Notes under the pieces: generated by a model | Seen by the model: only the letters and a program-made list of their open reading frames with translations | What the model was told of the DNA's origin: nothing | The model's database searches: none | Assembly (NCBI RefSeq): GCF_009208565.1 | Contig: NZ_WFLK01000002.1 | Coordinates: forward strand, 62,001-126,000 | Source: Janthinobacterium aquaticum | GTDB taxonomy: Bacteria > Pseudomonadota > Gammaproteobacteria > Burkholderiales > Burkholderiaceae_D | Reading direction: 5' to 3' | Length of the DNA: 64,000 nucleotides | Translations under genes and position numbers: made by a program | In this document: piece after piece, positions 1-8,478 of the stretch | Position numbering within the stretch: position 1 is the first letter of the stretch | How the letters are laid out: every line of letters starts with the position of its first letter

Positions 1-154
1 TGGCCAGGGTGCCAGCATCGTCGCTGGCGCAGCGGTCTTGCCGCCCAGGTTGGGCCTGAGCAGCTGGCTGTGCAGTCCTGGTGCGCAAGCGAGCCGCGCC
101 AGCTATCAACAACCGCGCTTCATGCTGAGCGCCGACGCGCCTGAAAGAACCTGA
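1..154 (+). CDS. tssG: T6SS baseplate protein TssG, C-terminal fragment (truncated by window edge)
   Basis: The frame starting at base 2 is open from the left edge to a TGA at 152-154 and encodes about 50 residues. It contains a PPRLGLSSWL stretch that resembles the conserved LG-x-x-x-WLG segment near the C-terminus of TssG (ImpH/VasB). TssG is a baseplate wedge component of the type VI secretion system and is commonly encoded just upstream of tssH. The stop lies only 3 bases before the clpV start, which fits one operon. The fragment is too short for firm family assignment; position and the LG/WL pattern are the evidence. Confidence 0.55.
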   Translation, partial: GQGASIVAGAAVLPPRLGLSSWLCSPGAQASRASYQQPRFMLSADAPERT

Positions 155-157
155 CGC

Positions 158-2833
158 ATGGACATCGATATCCGCACGCTGCTGTTAAAGCTCAACCCCG
201 AGTGCAAGCGCGCCATGGGGCAGGCCGCCGAACTGTGCGTCAAGCAGACGCATTTCAATGTCGAGCTCGAGCATCTGCTGTTTGCCCTGCTGGACGCCCA
301 GGCGCCCGACCTGGCGGTGATCCTGCGCCGCTTTGGCGTCAGCGACAGTGCGGTCTCGGCGCAGCTGCAAAAGAGCATGGACGGCTTCAAGCGCGGCAAC
401 GGCCGCACGCCGGCGCTGTCGCCACATTTCATCGTGCTGTTCCAGGAGGCGTGGATGCTGGGCTCGATGCTGCTCGGCGGCGAGCAGGTACGCTCGGGCA
501 CCGTGCTGCTGGCCATGCTCGAAGCGGACGCGCTGCGCGGCATGCTGATCGACAGTGCGCCGGACCTGCTGAAAATTGCGCGCCAGCAGTTGAAAAATGA
601 ACTGCCGGCCCTGTTGGCAGAGTCGAGCGAAGACGCCGGTGCATCGCGCGTGCCGGCGTTGCCGGGCATGCCCGCAGCACCTGCCGCCAGCGGCAGCGGC
701 GCCACCCCGGCACTCGATCAGTACACGCAGGACCTGACGGCGCTGGCGCGCGCCGGCGGCATCGATCCGATCCGCGGGCGCGATGGAGAGATTCGCCAGA
801 TTATCGATATTTTGCTGCGCCGTCGCCAGAACAACCCGATCCTGACCGGCGAGGCCGGCGTGGGCAAGACGGCCGTGGTGGAAGGCTTTGCCCAGCGCAT
901 TGCGCAGGGCCTGGTGCCGCCGTCGCTGGCCAACGCGGTGGTGCGTTCGCTGGACCTGGCGCTGCTGCAGGCCGGCGCCGGCGTCAAGGGCGAATTCGAG
1001 AACCGCCTCAAGGCGGTGATCGCCGAGGTGCGCGCCTCGGCCACGCCGATCATCCTGTTTATCGATGAAGCGCACCAGCTGATCGGCGCGGGCGGCATGG
1101 AAGGACAGGGCGACGCGGCCAATCTGCTCAAGCCGGCACTGGCGCGCGGCGAGCTGCGCACCATTGCCGCCACTACCTGGGCGGAATATAAAAAGTATGT
1201 GGAGCGCGATCCGGCACTGGCGCGGCGTTTCCAGGTGGTCAAGGTGGAAGAGCCGGAGCCGGAAGCGGCCATGGGCATGCTGCGCGGCATGGTGGCCACG
1301 CTGGAGCGCCACCACGGCGTGGAAATTCTTGATGAAGCGGTGATGGATGCGGTACGCCTGTCGCACCGTTATATCACCGGGCGCCAGTTGCCCGACAAGG
1401 CCATCAGCGTGCTCGATACCGCCTGCGCGCGCGTGGCCATCGGCCAGTCCGGCGTGCCGGCGCAGCTCGAAGCGCTCGAGCATGACATCGTGCTCGCCGG
1501 CGAATCGCTGCGCATTGCCCGCAGCGCCCACGCGCGTGGCGAAGAGCGCAGCGATGCGATGGCCAAACTGGACAAGCAACTGGCGTCCCTGCGCGCGCGC
1601 CAGGCGGCGCTCGCTGCCAAGCTGGCCGACGAGCGTGGCGCGGTGGCAGAAATCCTGGCGCTGCGCCGCGAGATCGCCGCAGACACCACCGCCGAAGGCG
1701 TCGCCGTCGATGAAGACGAGCGGCGCTCGCGCGGCGACCAGCTGCAACGCCTGCAAAAAGGGCTCGAAGCGATCCAGGACGACGAGCCGCTGGTGCCGGT
1801 ATGCGTCGATTCGCGCATGGTGGCCGGCGTGATTTCCGGCTGGACCGGCATCCCGGTGGGCAAGATGCTGGCCGATGAAATCCATACCGTGCTGCAGTTG
1901 AAAGAGCGCCTGTGCGAACGCGTGGTGGGGCAGGACCAGGCGCTCGACGCCATTGCACGCCGCGTGCGCACCTTCCGCGCCGAACTCGATGACCCGGGCA
2001 AACCGGTCGGCGTGTTCATGCTGGTCGGCCCGAGCGGTGTGGGCAAGACCGAAACGGCCTTTGCGCTGGCCGACATGCTCTATGGCGGCGAGCGCAATAT
2101 GGTCACCATCAATATGTCCGAATTCCAGGAAGCCCATTCGATTTCCAGTCTGAAGGGGGCGCCGCCCGGTTATGTCGGCTACGGCAAGGGCGGCGTGCTG
2201 ACCGAGGCGGTGCGACGCCGTCCGTACAGCGTGGTGCTGCTCGATGAAATGGAAAAAGCCCATCCCGATGTGCTGGAGCTGTTTTTCCAGGTGTTCGACA
2301 AGGGCACCATGGAAGACGGCGAGGGCGTCAGCATCGACTTCAAGAACACGCTGATCCTGCTGACCTCGAACGCAGCGCAGGACGTCATTACCCAGGCCTG
2401 CAGCCAGGGAAGACGACCCGAAGTGGCCGCGCTGGCCGAACAGCTGCGCCCGGCCCTGCTGCGCCAGTTCAGTCCGGCTTTCCTTGGGCGCCTGGTACTG
2501 GTGCCTTACTACCCGCTGGGCGACGCGCAGATCGGCAATATCGTCGACCTGAAGCTGGCCAAGCTGGCGGCGCGCTTTGCCGAGAACCACCATGCGCGCT
2601 TCACCTGGGACGACCAGGTGACCGAAACGGTGACGGCGCGCTGCACGGAAGTCGACAGCGGCGCGCGCAATATCGATTTCATCCTCACGCAGACGGTGCT
2701 GCCGGTGCTCTCGTCGCTGGTGCTTGAGCGCATGTCGCGCCTGCTGCCGTTTACGGCCGTTCACATGAGCGTGGGGCCGGACCAGCAGTTCCGCTACGCC
2801 TTTCGCGACGACGCCCCGCGCGCAGCCTCATGA
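158..2833 (+). CDS. tssH: T6SS sheath-disassembly AAA+ ATPase TssH (ClpV)
   Basis: This 891-residue protein has the Hsp100/ClpB architecture of ClpV: an N-terminal Clp repeat domain (about 1-150), a first AAA+ module with Walker A GEAGVGKT at 231-238 and an IDEAH Walker B, a coiled middle region around 440-560, and a second AAA+ module with Walker A GPSGVGKT at 624-631. ClpV unfolds contracted TssB/TssC sheath so that the T6SS tail can be reassembled in the cytoplasm. The alanine/proline-rich linker at about 160-185 is typical of ClpV relative to ClpB. Its stop overlaps the vgrG start (ATGA), so the two are translationally coupled. Identification is secure from sequence and neighbours. Confidence 0.96.
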   Translation: MDIDIRTLLLKLNPECKRAMGQAAELCVKQTHFNVELEHLLFALLDAQAPDLAVILRRFGVSDSAVSAQLQKSMDGFKRGNGRTPALSPHFIVLFQEAWMLGSMLLGGEQVRSGTVLLAMLEADALRGMLIDSAPDLLKIARQQLKNELPALLAESSEDAGASRVPALPGMPAAPAASGSGATPALDQYTQDLTALARAGGIDPIRGRDGEIRQIIDILLRRRQNNPILTGEAGVGKTAVVEGFAQRIAQGLVPPSLANAVVRSLDLALLQAGAGVKGEFENRLKAVIAEVRASATPIILFIDEAHQLIGAGGMEGQGDAANLLKPALARGELRTIAATTWAEYKKYVERDPALARRFQVVKVEEPEPEAAMGMLRGMVATLERHHGVEILDEAVMDAVRLSHRYITGRQLPDKAISVLDTACARVAIGQSGVPAQLEALEHDIVLAGESLRIARSAHARGEERSDAMAKLDKQLASLRARQAALAAKLADERGAVAEILALRREIAADTTAEGVAVDEDERRSRGDQLQRLQKGLEAIQDDEPLVPVCVDSRMVAGVISGWTGIPVGKMLADEIHTVLQLKERLCERVVGQDQALDAIARRVRTFRAELDDPGKPVGVFMLVGPSGVGKTETAFALADMLYGGERNMVTINMSEFQEAHSISSLKGAPPGYVGYGKGGVLTEAVRRRPYSVVLLDEMEKAHPDVLELFFQVFDKGTMEDGEGVSIDFKNTLILLTSNAAQDVITQACSQGRRPEVAALAEQLRPALLRQFSPAFLGRLVLVPYYPLGDAQIGNIVDLKLAKLAARFAENHHARFTWDDQVTETVTARCTEVDSGARNIDFILTQTVLPVLSSLVLERMSRLLPFTAVHMSVGPDQQFRYAFRDDAPRAAS

Positions 2834-4821
2834 GAAGCGATTTTGCACAGCCGGGCGGGCTGCTGTCGGTGTCCTCGCCGTTCGGCAAGGATGACCTGCT
2901 GCTTGACGCCATGGAAGGCAGCGAAGGCATCTCGGAGCTGTTCAAGTTCCATCTGCACATGCGTTCGGGCAGCACCAGTCTGGCCGCCGCCAGCATCGTC
3001 GGCAAGAGCATGACGGTCACGCTGGCCGTCGACGGCGCTGCCAAGCGCTACGTGACGGGCATGGTGTCGCGCTTTATCCAGAGCGGCTACGACCGCGACT
3101 TTGCCAGCTACGAAGCCGAACTGGTGCCGGCCCTGTGGCTGCTGACGCTGTCGCGCGACCGCAAGATCTACCAGGCCAAGACCGTCACGCAGATTATTGC
3201 GGCGGTGCTCGGCGACTTTGCCGTCACCTTCGACGACCAGACCACGCAGACCTACACGGCGCTCGATTATTGCGTGCAATACGATGAAACCGCGTTTGAT
3301 TTCATCAGCCGGCTGATGGAGCAGGCCGGCATTTTTTACTTCTTCACCTTCAGCAGTGCCGGCCACACCATGGTGCTGGCCGACGCCAGCGCTGCCTTTG
3401 CCGACTGCGCCGGCGGCGCCAAGGTGCGCTTCTTTCCGCGTACCGGCATGGTCAACGAGCTCGATACGGTATCGCGCTTTGCGCATGAAAACACCATCGC
3501 CATCAAAGAAGCGACCGTCAACGACTACGACTTCACCAAGCCCAGCACCTCGCTCGAAGGCAGCCATGCGGCTACTACCGGCAACGGCAAGGTATACGAA
3601 TTTGCCACCGGCCATGCGGCAGTGGCCGCCGGCAAGGCGCTGGCCAAACTGCGCGTCGAGGCCAGCCAGGTCAATGCCGAAGTGCTGCGCGGCGACAGCT
3701 ATTGCTATCCGTTTCGCGCCGGCAGCAAATTTACCCTGTCGGGGCACTTTGTCGCTGCCCTCAATGCCGCTTTCGTGCTGCGCCGCGTACATCACACGGC
3801 GCGCGACGACCTCTATACCAATTCCTTCGAGGCCTTCCCGGCCGCCGTGCCGTTTCGCGCACCGGTGCAAACGGCGCGCCCGCGCGCTGTCGGCTGCGAG
3901 ACGGCGCTGGTGGTGGGGCCGAGCGGCGAGGAAATCTGGACCGACAAGCATGGCCGCATCAAGGTGCAGTTTCCCTGGGACCGCGACGGCGTCAAGGATG
4001 ACCAGAGTTCGACCTGGCTGCGCGTGGCCCAGTCCACCGCCGGCAACAGCTTTGGCGCGCTGTTCCTGCCGCGCGTGGGCCAGGAGGTGGTCGTCACCTA
4101 CCTCAATGGCGACCCGGAGCGCCCGCTGGTGACCGGCGCCGTCTATAACGGCGAAAACGCCACGCCCGTCACGCTGCCGGCCAACCAGACGCAAAGCGTG
4201 CTGCGCAGCCGCAGCTCCAAGCAGGGCACGGCCGGCAACGAGTTGCGCTTTGAAGACAAGAAGGACGCCGAGGAGCTGTATCTGCACGCGCAGAAGGATT
4301 GGCTGGCCGAAATAGAAGATGCGCTGACCACCACCGTCAAGAAGGGCGCCGAAGTGCATACCTTGCAGGAGGGCGATCGCACGGTCGATGTGCAGAAGGG
4401 CAAGGAAGTACACAAGGTGAAAGGCACCCGCGCGCTTGACGTAACGGGCGCCGAGACGCATGACAACGCGGCCAGTTTTACCCACAAGGTCAAGGGCGAC
4501 TACGCGCTGACCATCGACGGCAAGCTGACCATTACCGTCACCGGCGGCATCACCATCAAGTCCAGCGCGGCCGTGGTGCAGGAGGCGGGTACCAGCTTTA
4601 CCGCCAAGGCCGGCACCGCCTACAGCGCCAAGGGCGGCACCACGCTCAGCAACGAGGCCGGCACCAATCTCACCAGCAAGGCTGGCATGAAGCTGGTCAA
4701 CCAGGGCGGCGTGCAGATGGATAATCTGGCGCCGATCATCAACAGCAAGGCCGACGCGATGCAGACCGTCGAAGCCGGCGCAATGCTGACGCTCAAGGGC
4801 GCGTTGGCCAAGGTGAACTGA
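2830..4821 (+). CDS. vgrG: T6SS spike protein VgrG (TssI)
   Basis: This 663-residue protein has the gp27-like N-terminal region of VgrG followed by the gp5-like OB-fold (GRIKVQFPWDRDG, about 375-390) and then a C-terminal beta-helical needle visible as short repeats rich in G, T, K and A (about 480-660). VgrG trimers form the tip of the Hcp tube and carry effectors or PAAR proteins. The protein ends in the needle without an extra catalytic domain, so it is not an evolved VgrG and presumably delivers a separate cargo. It overlaps clpV by 4 bases and is followed by a MORN-repeat protein and a PAAR-like protein. Confidence 0.95.
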   Translation: MRSDFAQPGGLLSVSSPFGKDDLLLDAMEGSEGISELFKFHLHMRSGSTSLAAASIVGKSMTVTLAVDGAAKRYVTGMVSRFIQSGYDRDFASYEAELVPALWLLTLSRDRKIYQAKTVTQIIAAVLGDFAVTFDDQTTQTYTALDYCVQYDETAFDFISRLMEQAGIFYFFTFSSAGHTMVLADASAAFADCAGGAKVRFFPRTGMVNELDTVSRFAHENTIAIKEATVNDYDFTKPSTSLEGSHAATTGNGKVYEFATGHAAVAAGKALAKLRVEASQVNAEVLRGDSYCYPFRAGSKFTLSGHFVAALNAAFVLRRVHHTARDDLYTNSFEAFPAAVPFRAPVQTARPRAVGCETALVVGPSGEEIWTDKHGRIKVQFPWDRDGVKDDQSSTWLRVAQSTAGNSFGALFLPRVGQEVVVTYLNGDPERPLVTGAVYNGENATPVTLPANQTQSVLRSRSSKQGTAGNELRFEDKKDAEELYLHAQKDWLAEIEDALTTTVKKGAEVHTLQEGDRTVDVQKGKEVHKVKGTRALDVTGAETHDNAASFTHKVKGDYALTIDGKLTITVTGGITIKSSAAVVQEAGTSFTAKAGTAYSAKGGTTLSNEAGTNLTSKAGMKLVNQGGVQMDNLAPIINSKADAMQTVEAGAMLTLKGALAKVN

Positions 4822-4843
4822 GATCGACGCGCCCCCTGTTACT

Positions 4844-5545
4844 GTGTCCGAGGCCGCCGTCCCCGCCGCCATCCAGCTGATCGAGGAGCGCGACGGCGAC
4901 GGCATGCTGTTGCAGCGCTGTTCGATGCGCGGCGGCGTGCTCCATGGCGCGCTCGAGCAGTATGGCCCGAATGGCCAGCTGCTGGTGCAGACGCATTTTG
5001 AAGACGGCAAGATGCATGGCCCGATGAGCGCCTATGCAAACGATGGCAAGCTGGTGCAGAAGTCGCAGTTTCGCGCCGGCCTGGCGCACGGGCTGATGGA
5101 AGTGTATGTCAACGGCCGCTGCGTCTCGCGCCAGAACATGCAGGGCGGCGTGGCCAGCGGCCCTTCACTGTCGTATGACGAGGCGGGCAACCTGACGGCC
5201 CGCCTGCAACTGTCTGAAGGCCAGATTCATGGCCCGGCCGAGTTTTATCACCAGGGTCAGCTGGTGCGCCAGGCGCGCTATCAGGGCGGCCTGCTGGACG
5301 GCGAGTCCACTGACTTCGACAACGAAGGCAGCGTGGTGCAACGCTGCATCTACCGCGCCAACCTGCTGCACGGGCCGATGCGGCGCTACTGGCCGGACGG
5401 CACGCTGATGGAAGAGACGCACTATCGCGACGGCAAACTGGTGGGCGCGCCGGCGCGGTTTGATGCCAAAGGACGGCGCACCGGCAATGCCGAATCGACG
5501 CCGGCGCTGCTGGACCGGCTGCAAAAACTGGTAAGGGGAGTCTAA
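4844..5545 (+). CDS. MORN/YwqK-type repeat protein downstream of vgrG
   Basis: The 233-residue product consists of about eight tandem 20-25-residue repeats of the MORN type (pattern G-x-x-H/D-G-x-x-x-x-Y/F-x-x-x-G-x-L). Proteins of this kind are often named 'YwqK family antitoxin', but the repeat is a scaffold and does not by itself imply an antitoxin. The start is taken as GTG at 4844 because no in-frame ATG lies between the vgrG stop and the first repeat; no clear Shine-Dalgarno is visible. Its location between vgrG and the PAAR-like gene, abutting the latter, suggests an adaptor or immunity role in cargo loading, which is inference. Confidence 0.75.
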   Translation: MSEAAVPAAIQLIEERDGDGMLLQRCSMRGGVLHGALEQYGPNGQLLVQTHFEDGKMHGPMSAYANDGKLVQKSQFRAGLAHGLMEVYVNGRCVSRQNMQGGVASGPSLSYDEAGNLTARLQLSEGQIHGPAEFYHQGQLVRQARYQGGLLDGESTDFDNEGSVVQRCIYRANLLHGPMRRYWPDGTLMEETHYRDGKLVGAPARFDAKGRRTGNAESTPALLDRLQKLVRGV

Positions 5546-5932
5546 ATGGGACAACAAGCCTGCATGGGCGCGCTGCTCAAGTGTACGTTTGGCGCGGCGC
5601 CCAGCGCGATGATGGTGCTGCCGCTCAATCTGGTGCTGACGGTGGTGCCGGACGCCAACATCATGGACAGCAAGCCGATGCTCAATATCCTTCCCTTTGG
5701 CATGTGCATGTCGATGTCCAATCCGATGGTCATTGCCGCCACGGCGGCGGCACTGGGCGTGCCCACGCCCATGCCGTGCATACCGGCTACCGTGGCGCCA
5801 TGGGTGCCCGGTTCGCCCACGGTGCTGATCGGCAATATGCCGGCACTGAACAATTCCTCGAAACTGATGTGCATGTGGGGTGGCGTGATCGGCGTGACGA
5901 TGCCGGGCCAGTTCACGGTGGCCATCCCATGA
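5546..5932 (+). CDS. DUF4280 PAAR-like protein
   Basis: This 128-residue protein is rich in Met, Pro and Cys (CMGALLKCTFG near the N-terminus, MCMSMSNPM in the middle, SKLMCMWGG near the C-terminus) and matches the DUF4280 PAAR-like family, which caps contractile-injection spikes. It starts directly at the stop of the MORN protein, so the pair is co-translated. No C-terminal toxin extension is present, so this is a stand-alone tip protein that would need a separately encoded effector or would act as a pure sharpening cap on VgrG. Confidence 0.82.
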   Translation: MGQQACMGALLKCTFGAAPSAMMVLPLNLVLTVVPDANIMDSKPMLNILPFGMCMSMSNPMVIAATAAALGVPTPMPCIPATVAPWVPGSPTVLIGNMPALNNSSKLMCMWGGVIGVTMPGQFTVAIP

Positions 5933-5958
5933 AGCAAACGACCTGAACAGAACAGACC

Positions 5959-6234
5959 ATGGAATACAAATTCAACCTGACGCCACGCCTTATTTCGCTG
6001 GTCATCTTTTGCGCCATTGCGCTGATGGTGCTGCTGTTTGCACTGGGCTACCAGATCGGCAAGAGCAGCAGCGCCGGCCAGCGCGAGGACGCTGTCGACA
6101 TGCTCGACGATGCCGGCCAGCGCGCCCGGCTGCGCGCCGAACAGCGGCTTGAGTCGCGTGCGGCAGCCGGTGCGGCAACGCTGGCAGCACCGGTGACGGC
6201 GCCATTGCGCAATGCAGAGCAGGCGGTGCGTTGA
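5959..6234 (+). CDS. Small single-pass membrane protein in the T6SS cluster
   Basis: This 91-residue protein has one hydrophobic segment (about residues 11-30) following a short basic N-terminus, then a polar, Ala/Arg/Glu-rich helical tail. I recognise no family. Its stop codon overlaps the next start (TGATG), so it is part of the transcriptional unit with the solute-binding protein. The topology suggests an inner-membrane anchor with the charged tail on the other side. Function is unknown. Confidence 0.6.
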   Translation: MEYKFNLTPRLISLVIFCAIALMVLLFALGYQIGKSSSAGQREDAVDMLDDAGQRARLRAEQRLESRAAAGAATLAAPVTAPLRNAEQAVR

Positions 6235-7169
6235 TGGCGCCGCGTCCACTGCTGGCGGCGTTCGCTGCCCTGTGCCTGTTCGGTTGTGTCACGCTGGCGC
6301 AGGCGCAAGCTGCGCGCGCATCGCGTCCGGCCGGCTCGGTTCATGCTCATGCACCAGCACCAGCACCAGCACCGGCGGTTGCCGCCAGCGTGCAGCCGGC
6401 CGGCCGCTCGAAGCTGGTGGCGGTGGCCGATGGCCGCCTGCTGGCGCCCGATATTGCGCGCATCGTCAACCAGGGCGAACTGGTGGTGGCCATGCTGGGC
6501 ATCGATACGCCGCCATTTTTCTCGCTCAAGAACGGCAAGCTGGCCGGTACCGACGTCGACCTGGCGCTGCGCATCGGCAAGGAACTGGGCGTGCCGGTAC
6601 GTTTTGATCGCAGTGCGCAAACCTTCGATGGCGTCGCCGAAACGGTCGCCATCGGCCAGGCCGACATGGGCATCAGCCGCATGGCGCGCACGCTAAAGCG
6701 GGCCCAGATCGTGCATTTTTCCGATGTCTACATGCGCCTGGGCCACGCGCTGCTGATCAACCGCATGCGCTTTGCCGAAATGGCCGGCGACCAGCCGCTG
6801 CCACAGGTGATCCGCAACTTCAGCGGCCGCCTGGGCGTGATCGGCAACTCGGCCTGGGTCGAATTTGGCCAACGTAATTTCCCGCAGGCAAAGCTGGTCA
6901 GCTATCCGACCTGGGCTGATGTGATCAAGGCCGTCAAGCAGGGCGAGGTGGTGGCCGCCTACCGCGACGAACTGGAGGTGATGCAGATACTGCGCGCCGA
7001 CCCTGGCCTGGCGCTGTCGCTGCGCACGGTGACCTTTGACGACCTCGATTCATCGCAGCGCATCATGGTGGGCATCGGCGACGATACCTTGCTGGCCTTT
7101 ATCAACGAAGTCATTGCACAGCGCGGCGAAAAGCCGACCGCCAGCAGTGTGCTCAAATCGATCAAATAA
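6234..7169 (+). CDS. Periplasmic solute-binding protein (SBP_bac_3 type) in the T6SS cluster
   Basis: The 311-residue product starts at the ATG at 6234, which overlaps the preceding stop; a TTG three bases earlier is less likely. It has a hydrophobic signal segment with a Cys near the end (LFGC), so it is either Sec-cleaved after AQA or a lipoprotein. A low-complexity Ala-Pro/His linker (about residues 35-50) is encoded by a CACCAG hexanucleotide repeat. The body follows the family-3 binding-protein pattern, including the GTDVDLALRI and ADMGISRMARTLKRAQIVHFSDVY blocks that correspond to the ligand-binding lobe. It should bind an amino or organic acid in the periplasm. It precedes two symporter-like genes, not ABC transporter genes, which is unusual. 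Confidence 0.8.
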   Translation: MAPRPLLAAFAALCLFGCVTLAQAQAARASRPAGSVHAHAPAPAPAPAVAASVQPAGRSKLVAVADGRLLAPDIARIVNQGELVVAMLGIDTPPFFSLKNGKLAGTDVDLALRIGKELGVPVRFDRSAQTFDGVAETVAIGQADMGISRMARTLKRAQIVHFSDVYMRLGHALLINRMRFAEMAGDQPLPQVIRNFSGRLGVIGNSAWVEFGQRNFPQAKLVSYPTWADVIKAVKQGEVVAAYRDELEVMQILRADPGLALSLRTVTFDDLDSSQRIMVGIGDDTLLAFINEVIAQRGEKPTASSVLKSIK

Positions 7170-7180
7170 GAAGCCGAGAC

Positions 7181-8470
7181 GTGGATATTCCAACGAGCAT
7201 GCAGCGCTACCAGAAATGGGCGCTCAATCCCCTGACGGTGCTGGCCTGCGTGGTGGCCGGCGGCCTGGCCGGCTGGGCCGCGCCGTCCTGGTCGGCCATG
7301 CTGGCTTTTGTCGGCGTGGTCTATGTCGACCTGCTGAAAATGATCGTGCTGCCGTTTATGCTCTCGGCCGTGATCTTCAGCCTGCAAAATTTGTACCGTG
7401 ACGGCGGCGCGGCGCGCATCTTCAAGCGCGTGGTGGTGGTGTTCCTGGCCGCGTCGCTGGCGGCGGCCACGCTGTCGGCAGCGGCCACGCTGCTGGTGCG
7501 CCCCGGCGGCAACCTGCCGCTCGAAACGCGCGCGGCACTGGGGCGTATCATCAGCGATGACGATCAGGGCAGCAATACCATCATGTCGATGAGCAACGTC
7601 AAGGCCGAGGCGGCGCCCGCCACCGATATCAAGGACCTGCTGCAGGCGCTGATCCCGCAAAACATTTTCGCTTCGCTGGCCAATGGCGAAACACTCAAGG
7701 CGCTGGTGTTTGCGCTGCTGTTCGGCTTTGCGGCCGGCCAGGTGCCGAGCCGTATTTCCACCGGCCTGAATGACGCCCTGGCCACCGTTTATCACGCCTG
7801 CCAGACGCTGACGCGCTGGATCAACCTGCCGGTGCCGCTGATCCTGTTCTGCATGGCGGCCAGCCAGGTTGCCCACACCGGCCTGCAGCCGCTGCGCGCC
7901 ATGGGCAGTTTCGTGGTGGTGTTCCTGCTGATCAGTGCGATGCTGCTGGCGCTGTCGATGGGCTTTATCGCGCGCCGCGCCGGCGTGCCGTATGGCCTGG
8001 TGTTCAAGGCCATGCGTGAACCGTTTGCGCTGGGCGTGGCCACCAACAGCAGCGCCACCTGCATGCCGGCGATGGTCGATGCGCTGGCCGGCAAGCTGCA
8101 GTTTGCCCGCGCGCGCGTCGAACTGCTGGTGCCACTGAGCATTTCGCTGCTGCGCGTGGGTGCGATTGCCTATTTTGTCTGCGCCACGTTGTTTATCGCG
8201 GCGCTGTATGGCCGCGCGCTGTCGCCGTATGACCTGGGCCTGCTGGCGCTGGCCTCGGTGCTGTCCGGTTTTGCGGCAGCCGGCATGAGCGGCATCGTGA
8301 CCATCACGCTGGTGGGCAGCATCTGCGCCTACCTGGCCTTGCCGTTCGAGGCTGCCTTCGTGCTGCTGGTGGCGGTCGATCCGCTGTGCGCCATGGCGCG
8401 CACGGCCGTGACCGTCATCGGCAGTTGTGCTTCGGTGGCGGCGGTGTGCGCGCCGCCCGTCAAGCTCTAG
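7181..8470 (+). CDS. SDF-family (DctA/GltP-like) cation:dicarboxylate/amino-acid symporter
   Basis: This 429-residue multi-spanning protein belongs to the sodium:dicarboxylate symporter family (SDF). Diagnostic blocks are the first re-entrant loop region NSSATCMPAM, the AAGMSG block and the VDPLCAMARTAVTV block, which align with SSSATLP, the Na+/loop region and the D-x-x-x-D-x-x-RT-x-x-N motif. The second Asp and the Asn of the last motif are Ala and Thr here; dicarboxylate carriers such as DctA also lack that Asp. The start is GTG 7181, with ATG 7199 as an alternative. It lies 11 bases downstream of the binding-protein gene and just upstream of a second, more divergent SDF protein. Confidence 0.85.
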   Translation: MDIPTSMQRYQKWALNPLTVLACVVAGGLAGWAAPSWSAMLAFVGVVYVDLLKMIVLPFMLSAVIFSLQNLYRDGGAARIFKRVVVVFLAASLAAATLSAAATLLVRPGGNLPLETRAALGRIISDDDQGSNTIMSMSNVKAEAAPATDIKDLLQALIPQNIFASLANGETLKALVFALLFGFAAGQVPSRISTGLNDALATVYHACQTLTRWINLPVPLILFCMAASQVAHTGLQPLRAMGSFVVVFLLISAMLLALSMGFIARRAGVPYGLVFKAMREPFALGVATNSSATCMPAMVDALAGKLQFARARVELLVPLSISLLRVGAIAYFVCATLFIAALYGRALSPYDLGLLALASVLSGFAAAGMSGIVTITLVGSICAYLALPFEAAFVLLVAVDPLCAMARTAVTVIGSCASVAAVCAPPVKL

Positions 8471-8478
8471 GCCCGCCG

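Noticed and set aside
185..2764. 859-residue open frame antisense to clpV
   Set aside because: High-GC shadow frame; His/Arg/Gln-rich translation without domains, fully covered by secure clpV.
2794..5010. 738-residue antisense frame across vgrG and the MORN gene
   Set aside because: Shadow of GC-rich coding DNA, no domains, crosses the boundary of two real genes.
8386..8478. Upstream in-frame extension of the second SDF gene
   Set aside because: It lies inside the first SDF gene and has no conserved sequence; ATG 8479 follows directly after that gene's stop.
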